A stretch of 64,000 nt of DNA from Arthrobacter sp. H16F315 (GCF_024124825.1 NZ_JAMXSS010000002.1:2976001-3040000); one strand, 5' to 3'; positions 8,923 to 18,408 are shown, numbered from the stretch's first letter. The notes: a model not told the origin generated them from the sequence alone. Numbers and translations: made by a program.

Positions 8923-9882
8923 TCAAGCACCCGCGTATTGGGCAACGGAGTGGGCTTCGATTGCCGTGTTGAGTTCTTTCAGGGTCGGGGGGTTTGCTCC
9001 CGCGCGCTGTACGGTAATGGCCGCGGCTGCAGATGCGGTGTGTCCGAGCTGGTCCAAGACTGCCGGGGCGAACCCTTCGGTTCCTCGGGTGAGAAAGCCC
9101 AGGATCAGGGCGGACATGTACGAATCTCCGGCGCCGATAGTGTCGGCTACTTTGGATTTCACGGCGGGGATGCTGACGTTTGCAGCGGTGGTCGTGAATT
9201 GGGAGCCTTTGGCGCCCCTGGTGATGATGGTCAGTCCGGTGCCCAATCCGAGGATGTGGGCTGCGGTTTCGTCCAGGCTTTTTTGGGGGTACAGCCAGCG
9301 GGCGTCCTCATCGCTGAGTTTAACGACGTCGGTTAAGGCCGCGAGCTCTTCGAAGATGGCTGTGGCTTCCGTGTGGCTGCCGAGCAGGGCTGGCCTGACA
9401 TTGGGGTCATAGGTGATCATGCAGTGTCTGTGGGCCTGTTCAAGCAGAGTTTTTACGGCACTGGCGCCGGGGCTAAGAAAGGTGGCGATGGATCCGGTGT
9501 GCAGTATCTTCGGGAAGACTGCGGGTGCAATTGGGGCCAGGTCCCAGGAGATGTCGAATTCGTACCTTGCGGAACCATCCGGTGCGAGGGTCGCTGTCGC
9601 CGATGCCGTCCGCGTGAGGGATTTTGATCCGGGCAGGAGTACAACTCCTGCGCTGAGGAGATGGTTTTCTATGGAGACTCCCCGGGGGTCCGGGGCGATC
9701 GCGGTGAGCAGACCTGTGGTTACACCGAGGCGGCCAAGTCCGTATGCGACATTGGCCGGCGAGCCGCCAGGGTGTTCCACTTTGCCGTGTGAGGTTGTGA
9801 CCACGTCGATCAGCGCTTCGCCTACGACCATGACATCCAGGGACTGGTGAGCGTCATGCCGGGCTGTTTTCAGGTAATCCAT
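8923..9882 (-). CDS. PfkB-family carbohydrate kinase, probable fructokinase, 319 aa
   Basis: The PfkB signatures are present: VMVVGEALIDVV at the start, PGGSPANVAYGLGRLG for sugar binding, and the anion-hole/catalytic motif DTIGAGDSYMSAL near residue 265 with the catalytic Asp. ATG at 9880-9882 was chosen because the kinase fold begins about 15 residues later; the longer frame upstream is noncoding hairpin sequence. Last gene of a minus-strand set after a sugar ABC importer and opposite a levanase, so phosphorylation of imported fructose is the likely role. Substrate is inferred from context. Confidence 0.8.
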   Translation of the reverse strand: MDYLKTARHDAHQSLDVMVVGEALIDVVTTSHGKVEHPGGSPANVAYGLGRLGVTTGLLTAIAPDPRGVSIENHLLSAGVVLLPGSKSLTRTASATATLAPDGSARYEFDISWDLAPIAPAVFPKILHTGSIATFLSPGASAVKTLLEQAHRHCMITYDPNVRPALLGSHTEATAIFEELAALTDVVKLSDEDARWLYPQKSLDETAAHILGLGTGLTIITRGAKGSQFTTTAANVSIPAVKSKVADTIGAGDSYMSALILGFLTRGTEGFAPAVLDQLGHTASAAAAITVQRAGANPPTLKELNTAIEAHSVAQYAGA

Positions 9883-9924
9883 GGTCTGTCTCTCGTGGGA
9901 AGCTGAGGGTGAGGGTGGTGCGGG

Positions 9925-9970
9925 CCACGTCAGTCCGCGGACCAGGGATCTGGTCTGCGGACTGACGTGG
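9925..9970. terminator. 19-bp stem hairpin between ABC ATPase and kinase genes
   Basis: Arms 9925-9943 (CCACGTCAGTCCGCGGACC) and 9952-9970 pair with one mismatch around an 8-base loop. It sits between the stop of the ATPase gene (9984) and the kinase start (9882), so it could reduce read-through into the kinase gene or stabilise the upstream transcript end. No T-run follows. Confidence 0.6.
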
Positions 9971-9983
9971 GGACTGCAGTAAT

Positions 9984-10779
9984 TCAGGCGGTGGCTGCAC
10001 CGGTCATGATGGCCACCGCGTCGGTCATGTTGTGTGATTGCGGCGTGATGGTGGCAGCGCATTTGCCGAGGCGCTGGATGTGGATGCGGTCGGCGACGTC
10101 AAACACGTGGGGCATGTTGTGACTGATCAGGATGACGGGCAGGCCACGGTCGCGGAGGTCGCGAACGAGTTGCAGGACCTGGTTGGATTCCCGGACGCCG
10201 AGTGCCGCTGTGGGCTCATCAAGAACGACAACCTTTGAACCGAACGCTGCGGCACGGGCCACGGCGACGGCTTGGCGCTGGCCGCCGGACAGGTTCTCTA
10301 CCGGTACTGTCACGTCCTGGAGGGTGGAGATGCCGAGCCGGGTCAGTTCGTGTTTGGCCTTCAGGCGCATGCCTTTCGTGTCAAGCATCCGGAACACGCT
10401 CCCGAGGAGTCCCGCACGCCTTTCCTCTCGGCCCAGAAACAGGTTGGAGGCGACGTCGAGGGCCGGGGAAACGGCAAGGTTCTGATACACGGTTTCGATG
10501 CCGTGGACGCGGGCGTCCTGGGGGGCGTTTGAAGTGCACCGGTTGTCCGGAGACAAGGAGTTCGCCCGAGTCTGGGATCTCGGCTCCGGTGAGGCATTTG
10601 ATGAGGGTGGATTTGCCGGCGCCGTTGTCGCCGATGATCGCAAGGACTTCGCCGGGGTACAGGTCCAGGCTGACTCCGTCCAGGCCTACGACGCGGCCGA
10701 AGGTCTTGACGAGGTTCCGGGCCTGCAGGATGGGTTCGCGGGTGGTGACGTTGGGGGTTGCAGATTCTGTCATGGTCAT
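9984..10779 (-). pseudogene. sugar ABC transporter ATPase (FrcA-like), frameshifted
   Basis: ATG 10777-10779 overlaps the permease stop (ATGA). The first frame carries Walker A IGDNGAGKSTLIK and runs to VHFKRPP. A run of six G (plus strand 10520-10525) breaks it: with five, the protein joins HFKRPQDARVHGIETVYQNL and continues through signature LSGGQRQAVAVARA and Walker B VVVLDEPTAALG to TGA at 9984. The restored size is about 265 residues, a single-ATPase FrcA type rather than the double RbsA type. All motifs are intact, so a homopolymer sequencing error is as likely as true inactivation. Confidence 0.75.
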
Positions 10780-11822
10780 GACTTGACCTTTCGGATCCAC
10801 TGGTCGATGGACACAGCGAGGATGATCAGGACGCCCACGGCGAGGGTCTGGTAGAGAACGTCCAACCCTGCGAGTGAGAGGCCGTTGCGGAAAACGCCGA
10901 CGATCAGGGCGCCGAGCAGGGTTCCCCAGACGGAGCCGCGGCCGCCGAAGAGGCTGGTTCCGCCGATGACCACGGCCGTGATGGAGTCCAGGTTCAGGTC
11001 TGCGCCGGCGTTGGGGCTGGCTGCGTTGGTGCGGCCGATCTGGATCCAGGCGCCGATGGCCAGGACTGCTCCTGCGGCGAGGTAGACACTCATGAGGACC
11101 TTGTTGACGGCGATGCCGGCCAAGCGGGCGGCTTCCTTGTCATCACCCACGGCGTAAACGTGCCGGCCCCAAGCGGTTTTGCCGAGGATGAAGGAGATGG
11201 CGATGTAGAGCAGGAGCATCACGACGACGCCGGTGGAGACCCTGACCGGGCCGATCGGGAAGGTGCTCCCTGTCCAGGTGAGCAGGTCCGGCATGGCGGA
11301 CCCGCGGACTGTTGCTCCGTTGGAGTAGAGCAGTGTCAAGGCGATGAAAATGTTCAGTGTGCCGAGGGTGACGATGAACGGAGGGAGCCGGAATCTGGTG
11401 ACCAGGAACCCGTTCAGGGCGCCGGCAGCGAGTCCGATGACCAGTCCTGCGAGCAGCGCGATGGGAGCGGGCAGCCCGTTGTTGACGGCGAGTTGGGCCA
11501 CAACCATGGAGGAGAGGATCATGACGGCCCCGACGGAAAGGTCGATGCCTGCCGTGAGGATGATGAGGGTCTGGGCGATGGCCAGGGTGCCAACGACGGA
11601 GACCTGCTGGGTAATCAGGGAGAGGTTTTCAACCCGCAGGAACCGGTCATTGAGGAGGCCGAACACCACCACCGCGACGAGAAGAACGAGGGCAGGGCTG
11701 ACGGCGGGGTAGCGGTGGAGGATGTTGCGTATCCGGCTGAGCGGTGTCTGGCGGTCAAGGAATTCCTCCGCCAGGTCGGCATGCCCGGCGCTGGGCGGGC
11801 CGGCGGTCTGTTGGTGGGTCAC
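10776..11822 (-). CDS. sugar ABC transporter permease (FrcC/RbsC family), 348 aa
   Basis: About nine to ten membrane helices with the RbsC/FrcC-type segments ILTAGIDLSVGAVMILSSM, then GALNGFLVTRFRLPPFIVTL and the C-terminal AVVIGGTSLFGGRGSVWGTL. Family members form the membrane channel of binding-protein-dependent importers for fructose, ribose or xylose. The 3' end overlaps the ATPase start by four bases, indicating translational coupling; the binding-protein gene lies 112 bases upstream. Confidence 0.85.
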   Translation of the reverse strand: MTHQQTAGPPSAGHADLAEEFLDRQTPLSRIRNILHRYPAVSPALVLLVAVVVFGLLNDRFLRVENLSLITQQVSVVGTLAIAQTLIILTAGIDLSVGAVMILSSMVVAQLAVNNGLPAPIALLAGLVIGLAAGALNGFLVTRFRLPPFIVTLGTLNIFIALTLLYSNGATVRGSAMPDLLTWTGSTFPIGPVRVSTGVVVMLLLYIAISFILGKTAWGRHVYAVGDDKEAARLAGIAVNKVLMSVYLAAGAVLAIGAWIQIGRTNAASPNAGADLNLDSITAVVIGGTSLFGGRGSVWGTLLGALIVGVFRNGLSLAGLDVLYQTLAVGVLIILAVSIDQWIRKVKS

Positions 11823-11877
11823 GATTGGTCCTGATCTTAGGTGATGGGTGCTAGATCGGAGCTAGCTCGGTAGGCAA

Positions 11878-11916
11878 GGGCGGGGAAGCCGGTGGCGGGC
11901 TCCGGCCTCCCCGCCC
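11878..11916. promoter_or_regulatory. intercistronic stem-loop between binding-protein and permease genes
   Basis: Arms 11878-11892 and 11902-11916 (core CGGGGAAGCCGG) form a 15-bp GC-rich stem with one mismatch and a 9-base loop. Such hairpins behind periplasmic-binding-protein genes commonly give a more abundant upstream message than the permease message. No T-run. Confidence 0.5.
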
Positions 11917-11934
11917 GCCGTGAAACTGGGGTGG

Positions 11935-13053
11935 TTACTTTCCCCAGCAGATCTCGGATGCCGCGGTGGTGCTGATGCTCTTGATGCCGTCGGCCGGCTT
12001 ATCGGTCACGAGTTCGACGCCGGTGTTGAAGAAGTCCAGGCCTTCGGAGTTGGCTGGTTTCTCGCCGGTCTTGGCGAGGTCGACAATGGCTTTCACGCCC
12101 AGTTCGGCCATTTTGACCGGGTACTGCTGGGCGGTGGCGCCGATGACGCCGGACTTGACGTTGTTCACGCCCGCGCAGCCGCCGTCCACGGAGACGACGA
12201 GGACGTCCTTTTCCTTGCCGGCGGCCTTCAGTGCCTCGAAGGCGCCTGCGGCGGCAGGTTCGTTGATGGTGTAGACGACGTTGATGTTCGGGTTCTTGGA
12301 CAGGAGGGTTTCCATGGCTGTGCGGCCGCCGTCTTCGGCGCCCTGGGAGGCCTGGTTGCCGACAATTTCGTAGTCGCCGCCCTTGCCACCGGTGTACTTG
12401 CCGGTCTTGGCTTCGTCGCCGTTCTTCTTCTTGTCCGCGGTGTCGATGCCGAGTCCGGTGAGGAAGCCCTGGTCCCGGTTGTAGTCCACGGAGACGACTT
12501 TGTCGTCAAAGAGGTCGACGAGCGCGATGATGGCTTTTTTCCCATCCAGTTGGGCGGCAGTCCATTTGCCGATCAGCTCGCCGGCGGCGAAGTTGTCCGT
12601 GGCGAAGGTGATGTCAGCAGCATCTGCCGGGTCCGGGGGCGTGTCCAGGGCGATGACGAAGAGTCCGGCGTCCTTGGCCTTCTTCAGAGCGTCCACTACC
12701 GACGGGCCGTTAGGGGTAATCAGAATGCCCTTGTCACCCTTGGAGATCGCATTCTCGATGGCCTGGATCTGGGTGTCCTCGTCGCCGTCGGCTTTTCCTG
12801 CCGCGAGCTTCAGGTCGACACCGTCCGCCGCGGCGGCCTTCTTCGCACCGTCCTGCATGGACACGAAGAACGGGTTGGTGGTGGTTTTAACGATCAGCGA
12901 GACGCCGATCTTCTCCGACGACGAGCTTCCGGCCGACGAGGGGGCCGTGGAGCCGCCTCCACAGGCAGCCAGGCTAAGCGTACCGAGGGTCAGGACGGCT
13001 CCTGTAGCGAAGAGGCGGGTCGCTATTGAACGGGGTGCTGTGGAACTCAACAT
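11935..13053 (-). CDS. sugar ABC transporter substrate-binding lipoprotein (FrcB-like), 372 aa
   Basis: A lipoprotein signal peptide (hydrophobic stretch ending in lipobox SLAAC at about residue 31) is followed by a Ser-rich linker and a type I periplasmic-binding fold: KIGVSLIVKTTTNPFFVSMQ, ILITPNGPSVVDALKKAKDA, and the D-galactose/ribose-type hinge IALDTPPDPADA. Anchored on the outer face of the membrane, it would deliver sugar to the permease. First gene of the minus-strand transporter operon; an operator palindrome at 13089-13100 lies 36 bases upstream of its start. Fructose is inferred from the adjacent levanase. Confidence 0.85.
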   Translation of the reverse strand: MLSSTAPRSIATRLFATGAVLTLGTLSLAACGGGSTAPSSAGSSSSEKIGVSLIVKTTTNPFFVSMQDGAKKAAAADGVDLKLAAGKADGDEDTQIQAIENAISKGDKGILITPNGPSVVDALKKAKDAGLFVIALDTPPDPADAADITFATDNFAAGELIGKWTAAQLDGKKAIIALVDLFDDKVVSVDYNRDQGFLTGLGIDTADKKKNGDEAKTGKYTGGKGGDYEIVGNQASQGAEDGGRTAMETLLSKNPNINVVYTINEPAAAGAFEALKAAGKEKDVLVVSVDGGCAGVNNVKSGVIGATAQQYPVKMAELGVKAIVDLAKTGEKPANSEGLDFFNTGVELVTDKPADGIKSISTTAASEICWGK

Positions 13054-13088
13054 TGAATCTCCTGGTCTTTGAGGCCCTCACTGGCCTC

Positions 13089-13100
13089 GACAACGATGTC
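13089..13100. promoter_or_regulatory. LacI-type operator 1 (importer promoter)
   Basis: GACAACGATGTC, an imperfect palindrome around a central CG, lies between the divergent binding-protein gene and LacI gene. It matches operators 2 and 3 at 13166 and 14800. Confidence 0.6.
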
Positions 13101-13163
13101 ATGTACGATGTAAGCAGCATCACACGGAAGAGTCAATGGATGCAATAAGAAGGAGCGATTTTC

Positions 13164-14216
13164 TTGACAACGATGTCCAATCGTAGCCAGCCTGCCCTTT
13201 CCGCCAACCCTCCGACAATGCGCCATGTGGCTGCTCTCGCCGGCGTCGGGATTAAGACCGTCTCCCGGGTGATCAACGATGAACCTGGAGTATCGGAAGC
13301 CACCCGGCAAAAGGTGCTCGGCGCTTCCCGGCAACTCAACTACCAGCTGGACGTGGCGGCCGGGAGCCTTCGGCGCGCTGGTCGGAAAACGCTTTCTGTC
13401 GGGCTCCTGCTGCCGAGTGTCTCAAACCCATTCAGCAGCGAAATCAACCGGGCTATAGAAGATGCCCTCGGGGCGAGGGGAATAGCGGTTTTTGCGGCGA
13501 GCCTCGATGACGACCCACAGCGGGAGCGGGCCATCGTTGCCGCGTTCCTTGGCCGGCGGGTCGACGGACTCATCCTTACGCCGATCGCGGGAAGCCAGGC
13601 GTATGTAATCCCGGAGCATTCCCGTGAGCTGCCCATGGTCTTCATCGACCGTGAGCCCGTGGGTCTGGAAGCCGATGCCGTCGTGACCGACAACGCCGCA
13701 GGCGCCGCCAAGGCGGCAGCCCACCTGATCAGCCAAGGCCACACCAGGCTCGCCTATCTGGGGGACCGCACAGACATCCAGACCGCACGGGAACGCCGTC
13801 GGGGGTTCATGGAGGAGATCGGCCGGCAGGGAATTCCCACCTCGACGGTTCCCATCCGTGAAAACCTTCACGACGAGGAGTCGGCGAGGCTCGCCACGCT
13901 GGAGCTTCTCACTGCCGGGGACCCGCCGACGGCGATCTTCTCGAGCCAGAACCTCGTCACGTTCGGCGCCATGCGTGCTCTGAGAGAGCTCAGGCTCAGC
14001 AAACACGTGGCCCTGATCGGGTTCGATGACTTCACACTTGCCGACATGATGGATCCCGGCGTAACAGTCATCGCCCAGCACCCCGAGCGAATCGGGAAGC
14101 TGGCAGCAGAGCGGCTGCTGGCCAGGATTGACGGCGACCAGCAGGCACCGCATACCTACGTTGTCCCGTCCGAGCTGATACAAAGAGGCACCGGGGAACT
14201 CCGCCCTCCGGCCTGA
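13164..14216 (+). CDS. LacI-family transcriptional regulator of the fructan module, 350 aa
   Basis: TTG 13164 is placed 8 bases after AAGGAG; ATG 13173 is possible but badly spaced. The LacI HTH and hinge are textbook (MRHVAALAGVGIKTVSRVIN then DEPGVSEATRQKV) and the ligand domain begins KTLSVGLLLPSVSNPFSSEI. It is divergent from the importer operon and upstream of the ABM and levanase genes. Three near-identical palindromes in the two flanking promoters support repression of both, including its own gene. The effector is probably fructose or a phosphorylated derivative (inference). Confidence 0.85.
   Translation: MTTMSNRSQPALSANPPTMRHVAALAGVGIKTVSRVINDEPGVSEATRQKVLGASRQLNYQLDVAAGSLRRAGRKTLSVGLLLPSVSNPFSSEINRAIEDALGARGIAVFAASLDDDPQRERAIVAAFLGRRVDGLILTPIAGSQAYVIPEHSRELPMVFIDREPVGLEADAVVTDNAAGAAKAAAHLISQGHTRLAYLGDRTDIQTARERRRGFMEEIGRQGIPTSTVPIRENLHDEESARLATLELLTAGDPPTAIFSSQNLVTFGAMRALRELRLSKHVALIGFDDFTLADMMDPGVTVIAQHPERIGKLAAERLLARIDGDQQAPHTYVVPSELIQRGTGELRPPA
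13166..13177. promoter_or_regulatory. LacI-type operator 2 (overlaps regulator start codon)
   Basis: GACAACGATGTC is repeated exactly at the first codons of the LacI gene, 77 bases from operator 1. Two sites at this spacing could allow looping and autorepression. Part of the match is constrained by coding sequence, so chance is not excluded. Confidence 0.45.
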
Positions 14217-14270
14217 CGCCGGGGAACTTTCCGAACAGCCGCCAACCACGTTTACCTGAAAGGGATCAGA

Positions 14271-14564
14271 ATGACCAAAACCCTGTACGCCGAGTTCACC
14301 GTCAAGCCCGGCAGCGAAGCCCGTGTCGCGGAGATGATGCTTGAACTGGCCCAGCACGTCCGTCAGGAACCGGGCAACGAGCTGTTCCTTCCCTACACCC
14401 GCGAAGAAAATCCCCGGGAGTACTTTGTCTTCGAGGTCTACAGCGACGAAGCCGCATTCCAGAAACACATCGGCGCCGACTACGGCGCCAGGTTCAACGG
14501 GGAACTGGCCCGCCACATCGAGGGCGACGCCTCGGAGCTGACCTGGCTGCTGCCGCTGGAATAG
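14271..14564 (+). CDS. ABM-domain protein (putative monooxygenase/dimeric alpha-beta barrel), 97 aa
   Basis: AAAGGGATC precedes ATG 14271. The protein reads ALYAEFTVKPG-like at the start (TLYAEFTVKPGSEARVAEMM), NELFLPYTREENPREYFVFE in the middle and ends with a helix plus TWLLPLE, a complete antibiotic-biosynthesis-monooxygenase (ABM) fold. It lies 55 bases after the LacI gene and is probably cotranscribed. ABM proteins include quinol monooxygenases; the same dimeric barrel is used by rhamnose mutarotase, so in a sugar operon an epimerase/mutarotase role is a reasonable alternative. Confidence 0.75.
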   Translation: MTKTLYAEFTVKPGSEARVAEMMLELAQHVRQEPGNELFLPYTREENPREYFVFEVYSDEAAFQKHIGADYGARFNGELARHIEGDASELTWLLPLE

Positions 14565-14799
14565 CCCTCAGCCACGTCTACGCCAACCCCCGTTTGTGGG
14601 AGCTGCGTCCGGGCTCCCTTGGAGTGGACTGAACGTAACGCCCCCGGGAATAGACCCTGCCCACTCCTCCGTGGGCGGGGAACTGTCTGCTGCCCGTCGC
14701 TTCGCTTCGCCTGACTCAGTAGGGGTACGGCGTTCTCATACTTGAGCCGCATAGAACCGTTGACTTGTCTGATGGACATAACTTAGCGTCCTTCCCACT

Positions 14800-14811
14800 G
14801 ACAACGTTGTC
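14800..14811. promoter_or_regulatory. LacI-type operator 3 (levanase promoter)
   Basis: GACAACGTTGTC is a perfect 12-bp palindrome 38 bases before the levanase start. It differs from operators 1 and 2 by one base. A TTGACT at 14759 could be the -35 element, which would place the operator just downstream of the promoter. Confidence 0.65.
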
Positions 14812-14848
14812 TAACGCAGACACGCGCAACGAAGGGCGAACCAAGCAG

Positions 14849-17473
14849 ATGAAGAGAACGACCACCCGCAGGACGTATACCGTTTCTGCACTGACGCTCG
14901 CGGGACTGACGCTGGCCGCGGCCACGGCAGGTTCCCTTCCGGCGTCGGCCGCGACAGGGCCCGGGGATGAGCCCTACCGCCCGGCCATCCATTACACCCC
15001 AGAGAAGAACTGGATGAACGACCCCAACGGGCTCGTCTTCTACAAGGGCGTCTACCACCTGTACTACCAGCACAATCCCTCCGGCAACACTTGGGGAAAC
15101 ATGTCCTGGGGCCACGCTACGTCCAAGGACCTCGTCCACTGGGAGGAGCAGCCGCTGGCCATCTCCACCGATGTACAGGAGGACGTATTTTCCGGCAGTG
15201 TCGTCGTGGATAAGGACAACACTTCCGGTTTGGGCACGGAAAAGAATCCCCCGCTGATCGCAATCTATACCAGCGCCTACAAGGACCCCTCCCCGCACCG
15301 AGGCCTGCAGGCGCAATCCCTGGCCTACAGCCTGGATGACGGCCAGACCTGGACCAAATACTCCGGCAATCCGGTGCTGAGCCGGAACTCCGCCAACTTC
15401 CGCGATCCCAAGGTCTTCTGGTACGACAAGCCCGGGGGCGGCGGCTACTGGGTGATGACCGCGGTCGAAGCCCAGGACCACAAGGTCGTCCTTTACAAGT
15501 CCGCCAACCTTAAGGACTGGACAGCGCTGAGCGAATTCGGGCCCGCCAACGCCACCGGCGGCCAATGGGAATGCCCCGACATGTTCCCCCTTGCCGTGGA
15601 CGGCGACACGAACAACATCAAGTGGGTCATGGTCGTCAACATAAACCCCGGCGGCGTGTCCGGCGGCTCCGCCGGCCAGTACTTCGTGGGCAACTTCGAC
15701 GGCACCACCTTCACCTCCGAGACGACCAAACCCGTGGATGCCTTTCCTCCCGGCAACGTTCTGGCCGGATTCAACGACCGAACCTACAACGGCTGGACAG
15801 TGAACAACGAGCCGGGCAACTGGAAGAACGGGCCCTTCGGTAATGCCCCCGCCGCCGGTGCCATTGCCGGCCAGAGCCCGGTATCCGGATTCGGCGCCCC
15901 AGGCCTCATCAATTCGTTCAACGACGGTGACTGGCCGCTCGGGTCCATGCAGTCGCCAACGTTTACGGTCTCCGACGATTATTTGAACTTCCTCGTGGGC
16001 GGCGGAAAACACCCGCGAGTTTCCGACAAGCTGGACAACACCCCACCCGAGGGGGAGCTTAAATTCAACGGCTTCGAGGTTCCCGCAGGTACCACGCTGG
16101 CGGACTCCGCCTGGACCGGAACGGGCGATCTGACACCGAACTTCCAGCCCGCTAGTAGTGGCGGGGACTTCTACATCGGGACTAAGCGGATCAACACTTT
16201 CGAGACGGGCACCACACCGGGCGATGACCGGCAAGGCACCCTGACATCACCGGAATTCCCACTCCCCAAGAATTTCATGAGCATGCTGGTCGGCGGCGGC
16301 AACCGCTCTGCGGACTCCGGACAGATCCTGGCTGTCCAGTTGCTCATCAACGGCAAGGTGGTCCGTTCCCTGGGCGGAGATAATTCCGGAGTCATGAACT
16401 GGAAAGGCTGGGACGTCTCAGAATTCGCGGGACAAAATGCACAGTTGCGGGTCGTTGACCAAGCGACCGGCGGGTGGGGACACCTGACCCTGGACCATGT
16501 CATGCTCACCGACACCGCCGCTATTCCCAGGTCCGATGAAGAGACCGTGAACCTGGTGGTCAACGGAAAGGTGGTCCGCACGGCCACAGGCAACGACAGT
16601 GAATCGCTGGATTGGGCATCCTGGAATGTTAAAGAATTCGTTGGCAAACAGGCACAGATCAAAGTCATCGACAACAACCGATTCGGTTGGGGGCATATCC
16701 TTGCTGACGAGTTCGTGGCGAGCACCACAGCAGCGACAAGCCGCCTGCAGTCCTATGACTGGCTGGATTACGGTCGGGACCTCTACGCGAGCGTGTCTTT
16801 CGGCAACATGCCCGATAAAAAGCGGGTCATGCTGGGCTGGATGAACAACTGGGACTACGCCAACGACATCCCCACCAGCCCCTGGCGCAGCGCCATGGCA
16901 CTCCCCCGCGAGGTCAACCTGACCCAGACCCCCGACGGCCCCCGCCTCACCCAACGCGCAGCGAAGCAGGTGGACAAACTGGCCGGAAAAGTCTCCTACA
17001 CCGACAAGAAGGGCGGCCCGATTCCGGCGGGGACACACCAGCTGTCGGATGCCGCCTCGGGACAGGTCCAGCAGGTGGACATCACCTTCGCACCCGGCAC
17101 GGCAAAAAAATCCGGGATCACGGTACTCGGCGACGGGAACTCTTCCACCGTCATCGGGTACGACGCCACGGCCGGAAAAATATTCGTTGACCGCACAAAA
17201 TCCGGCAACACTGCCTTCCACCCGGCATTCGCCTCCGTCGAGTATGCCCCCGTCACTTTGGATAAGAAGGGCAACATCACCATGCGGATCTACCTCGACC
17301 GGTCCTCCGTGGAGGTATTCGCTCAGGACGGTCTGCGGACCATCACCGACCAGGTCTTCCCCAACGCCGGCGCCGGTACGATGTCACTCTTCGCAGAAGG
17401 CGGGACCGCCCAGCTCAAATCACTCACCGTGACACCACTGGAAAGGGCAATGTTCCTCCCCGGGAAGAACTAA
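14849..17473 (+). CDS. secreted GH32 levanase/exo-fructanase, 874 aa
   Basis: A Sec signal peptide (Arg-rich start, hydrophobic core, ASA cleavage site at about residue 35) is followed by a GH32 five-blade propeller with all three acidic motifs: nucleophile WMNDPNG at about 55, FRDPK at about 184 and WECPD at about 240. Between the propeller and the C-terminal beta-sandwich ([19 protein letters not shown]) is a long insertion at about 330-630 with two similar lobes ([12 protein letters not shown] and [14 protein letters not shown]), as in large levanases. It would release fructose from levan or inulin outside the cell for the ABC importer. ATG 14849 gives the complete signal peptide. Confidence 0.9.
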   Translation: MKRTTTRRTYTVSALTLAGLTLAAATAGSLPASAATGPGDEPYRPAIHYTPEKNWMNDPNGLVFYKGVYHLYYQHNPSGNTWGNMSWGHATSKDLVHWEEQPLAISTDVQEDVFSGSVVVDKDNTSGLGTEKNPPLIAIYTSAYKDPSPHRGLQAQSLAYSLDDGQTWTKYSGNPVLSRNSANFRDPKVFWYDKPGGGGYWVMTAVEAQDHKVVLYKSANLKDWTALSEFGPANATGGQWECPDMFPLAVDGDTNNIKWVMVVNINPGGVSGGSAGQYFVGNFDGTTFTSETTKPVDAFPPGNVLAGFNDRTYNGWTVNNEPGNWKNGPFGNAPAAGAIAGQSPVSGFGAPGLINSFNDGDWPLGSMQSPTFTVSDDYLNFLVGGGKHPRVSDKLDNTPPEGELKFNGFEVPAGTTLADSAWTGTGDLTPNFQPASSGGDFYIGTKRINTFETGTTPGDDRQGTLTSPEFPLPKNFMSMLVGGGNRSADSGQILAVQLLINGKVVRSLGGDNSGVMNWKGWDVSEFAGQNAQLRVVDQATGGWGHLTLDHVMLTDTAAIPRSDEETVNLVVNGKVVRTATGNDSESLDWASWNVKEFVGKQAQIKVIDNNRFGWGHILADEFVASTTAATSRLQSYDWLDYGRDLYASVSFGNMPDKKRVMLGWMNNWDYANDIPTSPWRSAMALPREVNLTQTPDGPRLTQRAAKQVDKLAGKVSYTDKKGGPIPAGTHQLSDAASGQVQQVDITFAPGTAKKSGITVLGDGNSSTVIGYDATAGKIFVDRTKSGNTAFHPAFASVEYAPVTLDKKGNITMRIYLDRSSVEVFAQDGLRTITDQVFPNAGAGTMSLFAEGGTAQLKSLTVTPLERAMFLPGKN

Positions 17474-17511
17474 TTTACCCCGCTCTGACCGCTTCCTGAG
17501 GGTCGGGGCTC

Positions 17512-17550
17512 AAGGGACTGCGTCCGGTATTTCATTGGACGCAGTCCCTT
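17512..17550. terminator. terminator after the levanase gene
   Basis: A perfect 14-bp stem (AAGGGACTGCGTCC at 17512-17525, complement at 17537-17550) with an 11-base loop starts 38 bases after the stop and is followed by CAACTTTCC. Confidence 0.8.
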
Positions 17551-17775
17551 CAACTTTCCGTCCTTAGCCGGGGCGGGCTTCGGGGCTGTTATCAGAGGAC
17601 TTCTACAACGGACAGGGATCTCAGTACATGTAGTTCCCGAAATGACTCCAGATTATCGGTGCGACTTCGGTTCCACGGCGCAGTGATGGATCGTTTGTGC
17701 GACGGACGTCTGGCAATGACCTAGGGCTGTGGACTTCGGGGCTTTCTGGCGGTGTTCTGTCGGCGCCCCGTGTCG

Positions 17776-18020
17776 TTAGTTGCCGATGACGAGGGTGCTG
17801 GCGACTGCCTCGTTGACGTCGTCGGTGATGGTTTCGAGTTGGTTGATTTTCAGTACCCGGGTGATCCCGGGGAAGTGCTGCTCGAGGAACCGGAAGTTTC
17901 CGCGGGTGATTCGTTCGATCGCGGCGATTGCCTGGGCGTCGGTGAAGTCGTCCGGATCAAGTGATCGGCCGAGTCGTTTCGAGTGCCGATCGAGGACGAA
18001 CAAGAGCTCTTTGCGACCTC
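17776..18020 (-). pseudogene. C-terminal scrap of a transposition-associated AAA ATPase
   Basis: The minus strand ends at TAA 17776 with QAIAAIERITRGNFRFLEQH, FPGITRVLKINQLETITDD and ASTLVIGN, the C-terminal lid of ExeA/TniB-like ATPases that accompany actinobacterial IS elements. The P-loop part is missing. Upstream, at 18060, the sequence switches abruptly to an unrelated gene fragment. 17551-17775 holds nothing else recognisable. Confidence 0.55.
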
Positions 18021-18059
18021 GTGCCCTGTGGCGGCGGGAAAAGCCGAGACGGCTGTAGA

Positions 18060-18158
18060 GATTGCTGCAGGCTGTTTGCTCTTCACCTTGGTTCTGCTTG
18101 ATCGGCTCCTCTACGGATACGTGATCAGCGTCGATGGCCCGGAAAGCCTTTCGGCGGC
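18060..18158 (+). repeat. 99-bp fragment copied from (or shared with) the membrane-protein gene at 63.6 kb
   Basis: Bases 18060-18158 match 63637-63735 with only a few substitutions and encode the same peptide in the same direction: AAGCLLFTLVLLDRLLYGY, then VISVDGPES. Homology stops sharply at both ends, where it meets an ATPase scrap and an MFS fragment. A recombination scar. Confidence 0.8.
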
Positions 18159-18408
18159 CCGGTCCTGTCGAGGATCCTGCCAACGATGATGCCGGCCGCC
18201 GCGGCGACCAGCAGGCCCGCGGAAAAGGCTCCCGTCACGAGCCGCCGGGTCCCAGCCGGTGTCCTCACTGATAGGCCTGACTGCCGCGACCAAGGCGTAG
18301 TAGAGCACGCCCCACCCGGTGGTCTGGATGATGCACAGCGCGGCGAGGCCGCCGCGCGGGGCACGCTCCGCGGCGAGGATCAGGGTAGGAGCGGGCGCTG
18401 GCGTGGTC
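18150..18408 (-). pseudogene. N-terminal fragment of an MFS transporter, frameshifted and truncated
   Basis: Immediately downstream of the minus-strand arsC-like gene, translation gives LILAAERAPRGGLAALCIIQ, TTGWGVLYYALVAAVRPISE and DTGWDPA; after a one-base shift at about 18235 it continues TGAFSAGLLVAAAAGIIVGR and ILDRTGPPKG before the frame is lost at the 18150 junction. This is the first ~80 residues of an MFS permease of a type often found in actinobacterial ars operons. Only about two helices remain, so it cannot transport. Confidence 0.65.

Noticed and set aside
11920..13029. 369-codon plus-strand frame over the binding-protein gene
   Set aside because: Antisense to a lipoprotein with clear lipobox and binding fold.
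14783..16234. 483-codon open frame on the minus strand
   Set aside because: It is antisense to the GH32 levanase, whose motifs and signal peptide are beyond doubt; high GC leaves the opposite frame free of stops. No recognisable domain.
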